A stretch of DNA of 64,000 nucleotides. It comes from Deltaproteobacteria bacterium (GTDB lineage: Bacteria > Myxococcota_A > UBA9160 > JAJDAL01). The notes under the pieces were generated by a model, which saw nothing but the letters and a program-made list of their open reading frames with translations, did not search any database and was not told the DNA's origin. The position numbers and the translations under genes are program-made. Of this stretch, positions 1-8,999 are shown in pieces. The DNA is taken from NCBI GenBank assembly GCA_029261875.1, contig JAJDAL010000005.1, positions 94,882 to 158,881 on the forward strand, written 5' to 3'. Numbering within the stretch: position 1 is the stretch's first letter; each line of letters starts with the position of its first letter.

Positions 1-453
1 ACGCCTGCCAAGCTCTCGCCGTTGGGGGCCTGCTCGCTCGGAGCGATGGGCCAGAACCCCACGAAACTGTCGCGGCGTGTGGCCGCGTGATCCGTGTGCC
101 GTCTGCCGTGAAGATCGCCGAAGTCCTGCTCGCCGAGTTCGGGTTCTACGCGGAGTTCGGGAAGTGCGTAGCCCGCTCGACCGATGGCTTGGGCCGTTTG
201 ATGTGTGCGTCGAAGGGAAGAAACGACCCACAGGGCATCCTCGGGGAGCCGTTTCGCAAGGGACGAAAAAATTTCACGCTGCGACGTGTCGCAATCGGGA
301 TCCGTGTTGCCGTAGATCTCGTGGGAAAGGTGGGACACCGGGGCATGCCGGATCCACCACCAACGCGTGGCGTTTTCTGACTGATATCGGGCCGTGTCCA
401 TGGGGATCCTTCAGGCAATGCGAAAACGAACCTCCGCACAGCGCGAATGAACG
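1..453. other. No confident gene; possible end of a minus-strand CDS
   Basis: I see no convincing gene here. The longest open frames on either strand have arginine/proline-rich composition typical of high-GC noise. A short minus-strand frame at about positions 1-70 reads FVGFWPIAPSEQAPNGESL, which looks protein-like, so a gene continuing past the left edge is possible, but no start codon with a ribosome site is visible. The remainder up to the P450 stop is probably intergenic. Confidence 0.4.
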
Positions 454-1719
454 TCAGCTAAGGCGAACGGGCAGCGTTTCGGGCCCGCGTATGATCATCG
501 ACCGACGCCATGCGGGCGGGTTTGGGTGCCCCGTGAAATCGGGGAAGCGTTTCAGTAGCGAACCGATTGCCACCTCGGCTTCGAGACGCGCGAGCTGGGA
601 GCCGATGCAAAAATGGTTTCCCTGACCAAACGCCAGGTGATGGTTATCGGTTCGTCCGATATCGAAGCGATCGGGATCCGGAAAACGCGCGGGATCGCGG
701 TTGGCGGCAGCAAGCACCGACGCCACGATTTGTCCGCGTCGGATCGGTTTGCCGCCGAGTTCACAATCGCTCTTGGCCATGCGGTCCGTGAGCTGAATGG
801 GGGACTCGAAGCGCAGCACCTCGTCGATGGCACTCGTAATGAGGGACGGGTCGTCCTGCAGGCGTTTGCGCTCGTCGGGGTAGCGCAAGAGCGCCACTAC
901 CGCGTTGCCGATCAGATTCGAAGTGGTTTCGTGGCCCGCCACCAGCAGGAGCGACGAAAGCGCCAACAGATCCGCGGAATCGAGGGTCTGGCCCCCATCT
1001 TCGGCCTGGATCATGGCGGTCAGGAGATCGTCGCGCGGCTCGGTGCGGCGTTGGTCGAGCAGCTGCTCGAAATACCCGAAGATTTCGTGCGCGGCTTGGG
1101 TCATGGGTTTTGCGCCGCCTCGCCCCTGGAGCGGATCGAGCAACTGCACCAACTGCGAAGACCAGGCTTTGAAACGATCGCGGTCCGAGGAGGGTACGCC
1201 CAACATTTCAGCGATGGCGATCACCGGGACCGGGTGGGCGAACTCTTCCACCAAATCGATCTCGGAAGCCCCGGAAACCGAATCGAGCAGATCGTCGACG
1301 ATGGTTTGCAGCCGCGGGCGCATCTGTTCCACCCGTCGCGGAGTGAAGGCCTTGCTGACGAGGCCCCGAAGCCGCTTGTGTTCGGCGCCGTCGATGGTCA
1401 AGAGATTGCGCTCGAGCAGTGCGGAGAAAACCGGGTCGCGACGGGAAAGCTTCAGGATGAACTTCATGACGGGGTTTTCGCCGCGATCCGTCGTGAAATT
1501 GGCGTCCCGCAGAAGGAAGAGAACATCGTCGTAGCGGGTGGCGATGTAGCTGCCGAAGGCCTTGCTGCGGTGCACCGGGTCCGTTTCGCGCAGGCGACGC
1601 CACGTGAGTTCGGGGTTGTTCCGGTGCTCGGAGAGAAACGGATTGAAGGGAGCCAGCAGGGGATTCAGGACGCGGAACAGGCCCTCGCGTCGGGTCAGCC
1701 ATTGAATCAGGCGAAGCAT
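454..1719 (-). CDS. Cytochrome P450
   Basis: A 421-residue soluble bacterial cytochrome P450, a haem-thiolate monooxygenase for hydroxylating a lipid or other small hydrophobic substrate. Visible signatures are the I-helix AGHETTSN, the K-helix ExxR in DEVLRFESP, and the haem loop FGQGNHFCIGSQLARLE with Cys as iron ligand. Length matches class I bacterial P450s fed by separate ferredoxin and reductase; neither partner is encoded nearby. The ATG has GGAGA five bases upstream. The substrate cannot be read from sequence; the lipid and steroid genes elsewhere in the window make a sterol, fatty acid or terpenoid plausible (inference). Confidence 0.95.
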   Translation of the reverse strand: MLRLIQWLTRREGLFRVLNPLLAPFNPFLSEHRNNPELTWRRLRETDPVHRSKAFGSYIATRYDDVLFLLRDANFTTDRGENPVMKFILKLSRRDPVFSALLERNLLTIDGAEHKRLRGLVSKAFTPRRVEQMRPRLQTIVDDLLDSVSGASEIDLVEEFAHPVPVIAIAEMLGVPSSDRDRFKAWSSQLVQLLDPLQGRGGAKPMTQAAHEIFGYFEQLLDQRRTEPRDDLLTAMIQAEDGGQTLDSADLLALSSLLLVAGHETTSNLIGNAVVALLRYPDERKRLQDDPSLITSAIDEVLRFESPIQLTDRMAKSDCELGGKPIRRGQIVASVLAAANRDPARFPDPDRFDIGRTDNHHLAFGQGNHFCIGSQLARLEAEVAIGSLLKRFPDFTGHPNPPAWRRSMIIRGPETLPVRLS

Positions 1720-1825
1720 GGAATCTCCATCGGGCGCGGGCGCAAGGGTACATCACTATTCGCGGTCCGTCTGTGCGCCCGCCAGAAAGACGTCTCCCGG
1801 CGTGGGCGGCGTTTCGCGCGGTCTG

Positions 1826-2254
1826 TTAGCGGGCGGGGGAGAGCAGGGAGACGAGCAGTGAGCCCCAGAGGCCCGCGAGGAGGAGAAGGCTGGCACCGAA
1901 GGTGAAGAAACGCACGCTCACGTTGTTGGCGCCCAGGTGAATGAAGGAATGGGCACAGCGCGTGAGGAAGAACAACCAGGCGAGAGCAACGGAAAACGGC
2001 GTAACCGCGTCGCTGACGAAGGTGAATAGGATGCCGGCGTAGAAGAGGGGAGGGATCTCGAAATGGTTTTGCACGTGGCGCCCGAGGAGATGGAGGCGAT
2101 CGGGCTGCGATCCTTCGTTGAAGGTGCGGTAGTACTTGATGCTGACGCTGCGATTCTGGATCGCGGTATAGCGCGAGTACCCGAGAAACAGCATCAGGCC
2201 GAGCGTCAGAAAGAACATCGCAACGCCCGGGTAGAGGATTGCGGTCGGGGCCAC
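1826..2254 (-). CDS. MAPEG family membrane protein
   Basis: A 142-residue integral membrane protein of the MAPEG superfamily (membrane-associated proteins in eicosanoid and glutathione metabolism). About four hydrophobic helices are visible; the conserved-type stretch near residues 58-75 contains HVQNHFEIPPLFY, and RCAHSFIHL follows later. Family members are glutathione transferases/peroxidases or structural homologues; many bacterial ones are uncharacterised. It starts at GTG only four bases after the upstream small membrane protein stops, so the two are probably cotranscribed, possibly with the P450. Confidence 0.85.
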   Translation of the reverse strand: MAPTAILYPGVAMFFLTLGLMLFLGYSRYTAIQNRSVSIKYYRTFNEGSQPDRLHLLGRHVQNHFEIPPLFYAGILFTFVSDAVTPFSVALAWLFFLTRCAHSFIHLGANNVSVRFFTFGASLLLLAGLWGSLLVSLLSPAR

Positions 2255-2258
2255 GCGG

Positions 2259-2468
2259 CTAGCGGATGCGCTGTTTCTGCGTGCGTCGCTGACGAAGGGT
2301 TGTGCGCAGGGCGAAGAACGCCAGCACCCCCACCGCCGTCAGGCCCAAGTGAAACGGGTCGCTGAAGTAGTGGAGGAACCCAACGCTTCCATCGACGCCA
2401 TGCAACGGGTGCGCGGCCGCGCTACCCGGAACGATGCTCGCGATGATGACAGTTCCGATTCGCTTCAT
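2259..2468 (-). CDS. Small exported/membrane protein
   Basis: A 69-residue protein with a cleavable-looking signal sequence (MKRIGTVIIASIVPGSAAA), then HPLHGVDGSVGFLHYF, one further hydrophobic helix and an arginine/lysine-rich tail predicted cytoplasmic. The layout resembles very small HupE/UreJ-like proteins with a histidine-bearing N-terminus after the signal, but similarity is weak. The ATG is preceded by a strong GGGGAG site. It is tightly linked to the MAPEG gene downstream (four-base gap). Function unknown. Confidence 0.7.
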   Translation of the reverse strand: MKRIGTVIIASIVPGSAAAHPLHGVDGSVGFLHYFSDPFHLGLTAVGVLAFFALRTTLRQRRTQKQRIR

Positions 2469-2618
2469 CCGTTCTCCCCTCGTTTGCGAGATCGCCTCCC
2501 GGGGGAGCGACCCGCTGATACAACCCTACAGCGAACGTCCGGATCGCGCTACGGGGGGCGTCACCGCGACCGCAGGAAACTGCGGCTGAATTCGAGCACC
2601 CGGTGTAGGGTGTAGACC

Positions 2619-3035
2619 ATGAAGACACTCGCGGAACTCAACGGAACCCAGTGGGTAGGGAGTGCCGAGTTGTGGCTCGACCCCCTGGGCGACAACGTCG
2701 TGCAGAGCGATTGCACGGTCTCCGTGGACGGAAACGTGGTGCGATACACCTGGAGCCACGAGGGAAAGGCACACCAGGGAAGCCTAACGGTGCGGGAGGA
2801 CGGCGCGGAGTTCAGCGATAGCTGGCACCAGCCCGAGCCCATGAAGTGCATTCGCGTGGCCGGCGCGTGGGGGATTTTTCAACTCCAGGGGGAGTACGGG
2901 GCGGATTTGGACTGGCGCTGGCGTACTGCATTGTGCTTCCGCGAGCCCACCCAACAGCTCGTCTTGCAGATGACCAACGTGGCGCCCTGGGGAGAAGAGG
3001 CGAGAGCGGTGCGCATGACGTGTGCTCGCCAATAG
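2619..3035 (+). CDS. Conserved hypothetical protein (DUF1579-like)
   Basis: A 138-residue soluble protein with alternating hydrophobic/polar residues typical of a beta-barrel lipocalin or FABP-like fold. It contains LNGTQWVGSAELWLDP near the start and RYTWSHEGKAHQGSL near residues 45-60, reminiscent of DUF1579-type proteins that bind small lipophilic ligands. No signal peptide and no catalytic motif are visible. It is isolated on the plus strand between two minus-strand genes. The family assignment is tentative. Confidence 0.6.
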   Translation: MKTLAELNGTQWVGSAELWLDPLGDNVVQSDCTVSVDGNVVRYTWSHEGKAHQGSLTVREDGAEFSDSWHQPEPMKCIRVAGAWGIFQLQGEYGADLDWRWRTALCFREPTQQLVLQMTNVAPWGEEARAVRMTCARQ

Positions 3036-3043
3036 ACGCGTCC

Positions 3044-3568
3044 TCAGGCGTTCGGTGCGTGCTTCGCCAGGCGAAGGGCGCAAAGGTAGTAGGCGATGGG
3101 GGCTGCCAGCCAGATGAGTTGCGGTATCAGCGTAATGGGATGCCCCGCGACGGAGAAGAGCACCGGATTCCACGAATTCGCCCCACTGTAGACCCAGCCC
3201 TGGTTGAGCACGCTCACGACTTCGACGGCGAGTTCGGACACCTGACCCCAGACCACGAGAACGACGAGTTCCTGCCAGCGAAAGGCCGCGAGCAACGGGG
3301 CAGAACACAGGACTTGAACGAAGGCGAGCCCGGCCAGGAAGAGCCCTCCGTCCCAAAACGCGTGGGCGACCATGAAGACGATGGGATGGAGCGGAGGCTC
3401 GCGGATGAATCCGACGATCGGGTTTGCGGCAAAGATGGCCGACAGAAAAATCGGGATCTCCCAGCTGAGGCCGATCGCGACGCCGAGCCAGAAGAGCCGT
3501 ACGACGCCCGCATGATCCGGGCGCGCGCGATTGCGGAAATGAACCAGGAAGGGCAGCGCAAAGCCCAC
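3044..3568 (-). CDS. Multi-pass membrane protein, unknown function
   Basis: A hydrophobic protein with about five or six predicted transmembrane helices. A GTG at 3568 begins inside what looks like the first helix. The open frame continues 11 codons further to a CTG at 3601, reading METHFYTIDLIVGFALPFL if that CTG is used, which would complete the helix; an in-frame stop lies just upstream. The conserved-looking motif HAFWDGGLFL is in the middle. I do not recognise the family. It ends tail-to-tail nine bases from the gene at 2619-3035. Confidence 0.6.
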   Translation of the reverse strand: MGFALPFLVHFRNRARPDHAGVVRLFWLGVAIGLSWEIPIFLSAIFAANPIVGFIREPPLHPIVFMVAHAFWDGGLFLAGLAFVQVLCSAPLLAAFRWQELVVLVVWGQVSELAVEVVSVLNQGWVYSGANSWNPVLFSVAGHPITLIPQLIWLAAPIAYYLCALRLAKHAPNA

Positions 3569-3852
3569 GATGAGGTCGATGGTGTAGAAGTGCGTTTCCA
3601 GGTTTCGACTCGTTTACCCAAGGTGGCCGGTGACCGATCGGTACCCCAAAGCGACGCCTCGAATGCTACCACGATCGATCGGAATGCCGGATCGGCGGGC
3701 CCATGCGGCATCGCGCAAAGCGGAGCGTGTCGTCGCCGGGCTGCAGTGATGCAGGCAGAGGGCTTCAGGGATGGGTTGAAACGGGTTCCAGCACCCGAAT
3801 GGTGCTGGCCCAAAGCTTGCACCCTAGTCGTCGAGTCAGGGAGGAATTTCGA

Positions 3853-4098
3853 ATGGTGCAAGAGTTGATGGATCGCGGCTATCGGAGCGCACGCAAAGTC
3901 GTGGTGGCCGTCGTGGGCGGAACGATCGTCTTGGCCGGAATCGCGATGCTCGTCCTGCCCGGCCCGGCCATCGTGGTCATCCCGCTTGGATTGGGTGTCC
4001 TGGCCCTGGAATTCGCCTGGGCGCGACGTTGGCTTCGCCAATTCAAAGCGAAGTCCCAGAAAGCTCTCCACGATTTCCGCAACGCCGAGTCCCGCTAG
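3853..4098 (+). CDS. PGPGW-type small transmembrane protein
   Basis: An 81-residue protein with two adjacent hydrophobic segments containing LVLPGPAIVVIPLGLGVLA followed by EFAWARRWLR. This is the arrangement of the putative transmembrane PGPGW / TIGR02611-like family, whose hallmark is a Pro-Gly-Pro turn between two helices. The ATG is chosen because GGGAGG lies about eight bases upstream; the longer frame has no such site. Its last four bases overlap the 3' end of the convergent SRPBCC gene. Function unknown. Confidence 0.8.
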   Translation: MVQELMDRGYRSARKVVVAVVGGTIVLAGIAMLVLPGPAIVVIPLGLGVLALEFAWARRWLRQFKAKSQKALHDFRNAESR

Positions 4099-4529
4099 GG
4101 TTTTCCAAGCGTGGCGAGTCGCTCGTTCAGGTCGCTTCCGAGTTGGTGAAACCGCTCCATGCTTCGGCAAAGCACGAACCACAGGGGGGGAACGAGCGCA
4201 CCGGTCGCTTCCCAGCGTTGTTGCAGCTGGAGATCCGGCGCCGTCCCGGAGATCGTGAAGTGGTGAACCATGTGGATCAGGGATCGATGGCCGACGCTGG
4301 CCGCGAGCGCCCAGGCGTGGGGCGGGTCTGCAGAAACGACCGTCGGCCGAAACGGCACGCGCAGGCCGCCGCGTTCGATTCGTAGGTCGAGGCGAGCCCC
4401 CGGAACAACGCTTCCCGAGGCAACGGGGATGAGGCGATTCCACTCCCCGTACGCTGAGAAGTCGGTGAACACGTCCCACACCTGTTGAGGCTCTCCGTGG
4501 ATCGCGTCGGAAATCTCGAACTCGCGCAT
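4095..4529 (-). CDS. SRPBCC / polyketide cyclase-like protein
   Basis: A 144-residue protein of the START/Bet v1-like SRPBCC superfamily, a helix-grip fold binding hydrophobic ligands. The N-terminal pattern VWDVFTDFSAYGEWNRLIP is diagnostic; the C-terminal helix holds FHQLGSDLNERL. Ligand and role are unknown. It converges on the PGPGW gene with a four-base overlap at the stop codons. Confidence 0.85.
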   Translation of the reverse strand: MREFEISDAIHGEPQQVWDVFTDFSAYGEWNRLIPVASGSVVPGARLDLRIERGGLRVPFRPTVVSADPPHAWALAASVGHRSLIHMVHHFTISGTAPDLQLQQRWEATGALVPPLWFVLCRSMERFHQLGSDLNERLATLGKP

Positions 4530-4594
4530 CGGTCCCGCAGGCTACCAACAATCCCGGGAGCGTGTCGGATCCACCCGGGCCTTGGATCTGCGGG

Positions 4595-5341
4595 TCAGGG
4601 GCGCAGTGGGTTCCAAACGCGGCGAACAACCGTTCCGGCCAGGAAGTCGTGGATGGCTCGCCCTCGTTTGTTCAGTGTGATGGTGACCAATTGAACCACG
4701 ATCCACACCAGAAACGCGATCGAGGTCGCGACCTGGAGGTTGCTGGTTGGATCGCCGTCGATGCGGTCGATGGCAAGTGAATACAGTTGAAACGCGATCG
4801 CCGGGAGGTCACGCATCAACGCGTGGTTGGATTGAAGCTTGGATTCGTCCATCTGCACGACCTCGATGCCGAAGAGCATCTTGCCGAGAGTCTGGCCCCA
4901 AAGCGTATGCAGGACCACGGAATAGACGATCGCCGCGGCCGGTGCCAAGCTGGGTGCGACGAGAAAGATCGGCTGGAAGAAGAGCCCATCGGCCAGAAAC
5001 GCACCCACGCGACGCCAGAATGTCGCGAACCTTCGTTCGTTCGCCGCGGTCGCGAGCGAATCCTCGGTGGCTCGGACTCGTTCCCGGCCTGCCTCGGATT
5101 CCGCGCAGTAGATGCAGAAAGGTTCGTCTCTTTCGAGCGGTCGATCGCAAGCAGAGCAAGACGCCCGCCCGGAAACGTCGGACCACGAAAGGGCAGGCGG
5201 AATTCGGCTCGGAGCCGGCGGGGGTGCGCCCGGCAGGAGCGTTTCGCCACACGTCGAGCATCGGGTGAATTCTTCCCGGAACTCTGCGTGTTTTCCAGCA
5301 ATCAATCGATCGGGGCATTCCAAATTGGGGCAATAGGGCAA
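4595..5341 (-). CDS. RDD family membrane protein with N-terminal zinc-ribbon cysteines
   Basis: A 248-residue protein with two parts. Residues 1-85 carry cysteine pairs CPNLEC, CSTCGE, CSACDR and CIYCAE, which look like zinc ribbons. The rest is an RDD membrane domain with about three helices, including FWRRVGAFLADGLFF, WGQTLGKMLFGIEVV and the C-terminal GRAIHDFLAGTVV. RDD proteins are poorly characterised; some are transporters or cation/proton antiporters. The zinc-ribbon front end suggests a cytoplasmic sensing or protein-contact module (inference). Confidence 0.85.
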   Translation of the reverse strand: MPYCPNLECPDRLIAGKHAEFREEFTRCSTCGETLLPGAPPPAPSRIPPALSWSDVSGRASCSACDRPLERDEPFCIYCAESEAGRERVRATEDSLATAANERRFATFWRRVGAFLADGLFFQPIFLVAPSLAPAAAIVYSVVLHTLWGQTLGKMLFGIEVVQMDESKLQSNHALMRDLPAIAFQLYSLAIDRIDGDPTSNLQVATSIAFLVWIVVQLVTITLNKRGRAIHDFLAGTVVRRVWNPLRP

Positions 5342-5410
5342 GGCGGAGTCCTCGCTTCAATATCGCCCCGCGGTGCTGCGCACTTGAAGGGTACGCATCG
5401 TTCGTGGCGT

Positions 5411-6979
5411 CTATGGGGTCGCGTTGGCTCCCTGGGCCAGGCCGACCGGAGCCGTTGGCGACGACTGGATCGTCTTCTTCCAGTGGACGTGCCGTCTTCG
5501 GGCGATTTCGACCAGGGGGGCCCAGGCGCGGTGGGCCAGCCGATGCCGGATCAGGAATGGCCAGATGCGGTTGGCGTGTTTGTAGAGATAGATTCCAAGG
5601 AAGTAGGGCAGGAACTGTGCTGTGCTCGGGGGGCGGCGTTTCCAGATCGATGCCGGCGTGAAGAGTCGGTCGTAGCACCAGGCGTATCCCCGAAGCAGCT
5701 CTTCCGGGCTCATTCGTTTCGGTTGGAACACGACGTGCGCGGTGTCGTACTGATTCCAATTCCGATGCAGGATGCGCCCCTCGCGTTCCATCTGATCGAA
5801 AAGGGGCGTTCCCGGATAGGGAGTGAGGATGTGGAAGGTCGCGCATTCCAGGTGGTTCTCCTCGACCCATTGGGTCGTGGTCTCGAACACGTCGGGGCCG
5901 TCGCAATCGAATCCGAGCACGAAGCTGCCGTTCACCGCGATGCCGTAGTCGTGCAGCAGGGCGACGCGCTGCGCGTAATCTTCGGTCAATACGGTCTTCT
6001 TCTTCGCGTCGCGAATGTTGGCGTTGCTGAGGGATTCGAAACCAATGAACACACCCGTGCAGCCCGAGAGGGCCATGTCGCGGACGAGAGACGGATCGTT
6101 CGTCACATCGATGGTGACCGCTGCCGACCAGATCCGATCCAACGGCGCGAGCGCGTGACACAACTCGCGCAGATACTCGGGCCGTGAACCCAGGTTGTTG
6201 TCGATGAAAACCGCGAAGGGCTCTCCGGTCGCGGCGAACTCGTCTGCGATCTGTTGTGCGGGGCGGACACGGTAGGGAATGCGCAGGTCGGCGGTCGAGA
6301 GATAACAGAACCGACAGCGGTTGTGGCAACCCCGGGTCCCGATCAGGCTCGCGGTGGTGAGGAAATCGTGGCTCGGAAGGACGCTGCGATCCGGCGGCGG
6401 TTCTTCTCCGTAGTCGTTGCTGAACGAGCCCTCGTAGCGTTTCTCGAGCTGCTCCGATTCGATGTCGCGCAGAATCGTTGGCCACACCTGGACCCCTTCT
6501 CCGAACACCATGGCATCCGCGTGGGGCTCGACTTCGTGGGGGCAGCTCATGACGTGCAGGCCACCGAGAATCACCTTGGCGCCCCGTTCTCGATACCAGC
6601 GCGCAAGCTCGTAGGTTCGCTGGGCGAAGGTCAAGTGGGTGGTGATGCCAACCACTTCGGGGATCCGGTCGGTGGGAGGCGGTCCCTGTAGGAGATTCTC
6701 GTCCCAGTATTCGACCTTCCACCCGGACGGCGTGGACCCGGCGATCGACGTCAGCGCAAGCGTTGGTGTCAATACGTGCTTGCCGAAACTCGAGTAGGGA
6801 TCCTTGGCGTAGAACGGATTGATGAGCAGCGCGAATCGCGGCACCGGCGCCCCAGTCACCGCACCGTGATCCAACGCCGGGGGCTCCTGCATGGCTTTCG
6901 GGAAATAGGGCGCCTTCAATGCCTTTCGGAACGGCGCGCGGGTCTCATCCTCGATTCGAATCCGCTTGGAGGCGTGCAT
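5411..6979 (-). CDS. B12-binding radical SAM protein
   Basis: A 523-residue radical S-adenosylmethionine enzyme. Residues 90-200 form a cobalamin-binding-like domain (VVGITTHLTFAQ, GAKVILGGLHVMSCPHEVE). The radical SAM core follows with GTRGCHNRCRFCYLS, the CxxxCxxC cluster ligands. HILTPYPGTPLFDQMER near the C-terminal third is typical of the class. I chose ATG 6979 because AGGAG lies eight bases upstream; the longer frame to 7048 lacks a site. Relatives make methyl transfers or ring closures in lipid, hopanoid or natural-product pathways; the substrate is not deducible. Confidence 0.9.
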   Translation of the reverse strand: MHASKRIRIEDETRAPFRKALKAPYFPKAMQEPPALDHGAVTGAPVPRFALLINPFYAKDPYSSFGKHVLTPTLALTSIAGSTPSGWKVEYWDENLLQGPPPTDRIPEVVGITTHLTFAQRTYELARWYRERGAKVILGGLHVMSCPHEVEPHADAMVFGEGVQVWPTILRDIESEQLEKRYEGSFSNDYGEEPPPDRSVLPSHDFLTTASLIGTRGCHNRCRFCYLSTADLRIPYRVRPAQQIADEFAATGEPFAVFIDNNLGSRPEYLRELCHALAPLDRIWSAAVTIDVTNDPSLVRDMALSGCTGVFIGFESLSNANIRDAKKKTVLTEDYAQRVALLHDYGIAVNGSFVLGFDCDGPDVFETTTQWVEENHLECATFHILTPYPGTPLFDQMEREGRILHRNWNQYDTAHVVFQPKRMSPEELLRGYAWCYDRLFTPASIWKRRPPSTAQFLPYFLGIYLYKHANRIWPFLIRHRLAHRAWAPLVEIARRRHVHWKKTIQSSPTAPVGLAQGANATP

Positions 6980-7022
6980 GGACGAAACTCCTTTCGAGAT
7001 TCGTTGCACAACACCCCGTTCT

Positions 7023-7694
7023 TTAAGGAATACGGGATTCCCGCGCAAGCGGTGAAGGGTTGCTCGGATCCGTGTTGTCGATCACGAGGGAAGCCCGGGC
7101 CGTGGGCTGCTCCGCCGAAAGGTAGAGGCGCTGCCCGGGGATATAGCGGGTGTCGTAGATCCGGCGCAGTTCGTTCGCGGGAGTGACGCCGTCGCGCCGT
7201 ATGGCGCGCGGGAGGGTTGCGGAGAAATCGACTTGGAGGAACACGGAGAAGTCCCAATGCGAGAGTAGTTCCGCGCGGTGCAGGAAGATTCCGTCGAATA
7301 TCAGGATCGCGTCGGGTTCCGCGGTCTCGACGGGGACGTCGACGGGGGAGTCGCTGCGGTAGTCGAACGCCGCGCGTCGAAAATGACGGGTTCCGCCGGG
7401 ACCCAGGGGCTCCAAGAGGTAGTCGGTGAGCGCCGGGTGGTTGAACGAATCGAGGTAGTAGCCTTCGGGAGACTCGCGGCCAAGCCGATAGCGCACCGAA
7501 GAGGGGTTGTGGAAGCGATCGATCGAGCCCCGAATCACCTGGCGCCCGCTGGCCCCGAGGAGAGGGGCGAGTTCATCCGCCAAAGTGGTTTTCCCCGCGG
7601 CATCCACCCCGTCGATTCCGACCCGCACGGGGTGGTCGCGCTCGATCGCGATGATGCGCGACACAAGATCTTGGATGAGATCCGACCGGTCCAT
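7023..7694 (-). CDS. Uridine kinase-like P-loop kinase
   Basis: A 223-residue P-loop kinase. The Walker A motif GIDGVDAAGKTTLADEL lies near residues 26-42, and ILIFDGIFLHR provides the hydrophobic strand with Asp as in uridine/phosphoribulokinase-type enzymes. The segment SIDRFHNP resembles the substrate-binding DxFH of uridine kinases. It probably phosphorylates a nucleoside or a similar hydroxylated small molecule. The TauE/SafE gene ends 15 bases upstream and the radical SAM gene begins 43 bases downstream, so they may share a transcript. Confidence 0.85.
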   Translation of the reverse strand: MDRSDLIQDLVSRIIAIERDHPVRVGIDGVDAAGKTTLADELAPLLGASGRQVIRGSIDRFHNPSSVRYRLGRESPEGYYLDSFNHPALTDYLLEPLGPGGTRHFRRAAFDYRSDSPVDVPVETAEPDAILIFDGIFLHRAELLSHWDFSVFLQVDFSATLPRAIRRDGVTPANELRRIYDTRYIPGQRLYLSAEQPTARASLVIDNTDPSNPSPLARESRIP

Positions 7695-7709
7695 CGCGGC
7701 GTCACCCCC

Positions 7710-8501
7710 CTAGGCGATGCCCAGGGAGAGTGCGAGGCCAACCACCACGAGCAGCACGCTGAGGACAAGATGAAGAACGGAAACGGTGACCTTGGGAAGC
7801 AACCGTTTGCCCAGGAAAGCCCCGGCGAACGCACAGAGGGTTGCGGTTCCGACGAGACTCCAGGGGATCGCACCCACTGCGGCCGCGCCCCCGATGACCG
7901 CGAGTGACCACCCGTAGACGAGGAGGCGGGCGGCGTCCACGAGCAGTGCGAGCACCGCTTGTGTCGACACAAACTGTGTGGGGGAGAGCTCCAAGGGTGC
8001 CAGGAACACGGCGCGCAGCGCCCCTTGATGACCCGAAAGCCCACCGAAGAAGCCGGAGAGCGCTCCACCCAGAGGAAGCCAGCGTACGGGTGCGCGTAGA
8101 TTTCTCAACGACGGCACGAGTTCGAACAGCGAGAAGGCAAGGATCAACAGGCCCATGATGAGTTTGACCGGGGTGATGAAGGCGATTCGGCCCAGGAAGG
8201 ACCATGAGGCAAACGACGGCTGGTCGGATAGGGATGAGAGCGCGATCGCGCCGAAGAAAGAAGCGACGATTGCCGGAATGCCGAAGTGGAGAACGGCTCC
8301 CCGATGCGCCCCGCCTGCGAGCAGACCCACCTTGAAGAGATTGTTGGCGGCATGAACCACGGCTGTCGACGCCACGGCGACCTCGATTGGGAAGAAGAGG
8401 GCAAATGCGGGCATCAGCAGCGTACCGAGGCCGAAGCCTGAGAACAGCGTAAGAAGAGATACGCCGAAAGCCGCAAGCCCCACCATCACGAATGCAGTCA
8501 A
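7710..8501 (-). CDS. TauE/SafE family anion exporter
   Basis: An integral membrane protein of about 264 residues with some eight predicted helices. Family features are GFGLGTLLMPAFALFFP near the N-terminus, VVHAANNLFKVGLLAGG in the first repeat and GGLSGHQGALRAVFL in the second. TauE/SafE proteins export sulfite, sulfoacetate and other organosulfonates. I prefer the TTG at 8501, which has GAGGAA about seven bases upstream; the frame runs to 8552 with a polar, unlikely N-terminus. The substrate is unknown. Confidence 0.85.
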   Translation of the reverse strand: MTAFVMVGLAAFGVSLLTLFSGFGLGTLLMPAFALFFPIEVAVASTAVVHAANNLFKVGLLAGGAHRGAVLHFGIPAIVASFFGAIALSSLSDQPSFASWSFLGRIAFITPVKLIMGLLILAFSLFELVPSLRNLRAPVRWLPLGGALSGFFGGLSGHQGALRAVFLAPLELSPTQFVSTQAVLALLVDAARLLVYGWSLAVIGGAAAVGAIPWSLVGTATLCAFAGAFLGKRLLPKVTVSVLHLVLSVLLVVVGLALSLGIA

Positions 8502-8580
8502 CTCGGATTCCTCGCGGTGCCTCAACGGAACGGGGGCAGCTGGGCGGCGCACCGCGCAACCGGGCGGCCTCCAGGATCGT

Positions 8581-8952
8581 TCAGGTCTCGACGATGTCGG
8601 TCCGGGTGCTCTGGATGAAGGCGACTACCTCGTCATGCTCGCGCTGAGGAACGTCGAACGAATCGAGCGTGGCGTCGAGATGCCCTAGGAAGGCAGACCA
8701 ATCGCTCTCGCTGATTCGCATGCCCCTGTGCGAGGTCTTCATGTCTCGCCCGGTGTAGTACACGGGGCCGCCTGCGTTCGAGGATAGAAAGTCGATCAGG
8801 AGCTGCTTCTCTCTTGCGACGCCATCCTCTCCGCGGTGGTTCCAAAAACGGCCCAGCTGCGAATCCGCCTGGAGGCGGGGCAATAGGCCATTGGCGACGG
8901 CCGAGATCGCGTCGTAGCCGCCCAAACGTTCGTAGAGAGTCTGCTCGCTCAT
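8581..8952 (-). CDS. Group 1 truncated hemoglobin
   Basis: A 123-residue group I truncated globin. LYERLGGYDAISAVANGLL at the N-terminus, LGRFWNHR with the phenylalanine-histidine region, and GPVYYTGRDMKTSHRGMRI containing the proximal histidine are family signatures. Such globins bind O2/NO and are often linked with NO detoxification or oxygen delivery to oxygenases. It sits immediately upstream of the TauE/SafE gene and downstream of the fatty acid hydroxylase, an oxygen-using enzyme, which may be meaningful (inference). Confidence 0.93.
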   Translation of the reverse strand: MSEQTLYERLGGYDAISAVANGLLPRLQADSQLGRFWNHRGEDGVAREKQLLIDFLSSNAGGPVYYTGRDMKTSHRGMRISESDWSAFLGHLDATLDSFDVPQREHDEVVAFIQSTRTDIVET

Positions 8953-8999
8953 GGGTCCGGTTCAGGGTATCCAATCTGGGGTGGAATGGTGGGCTGGCG

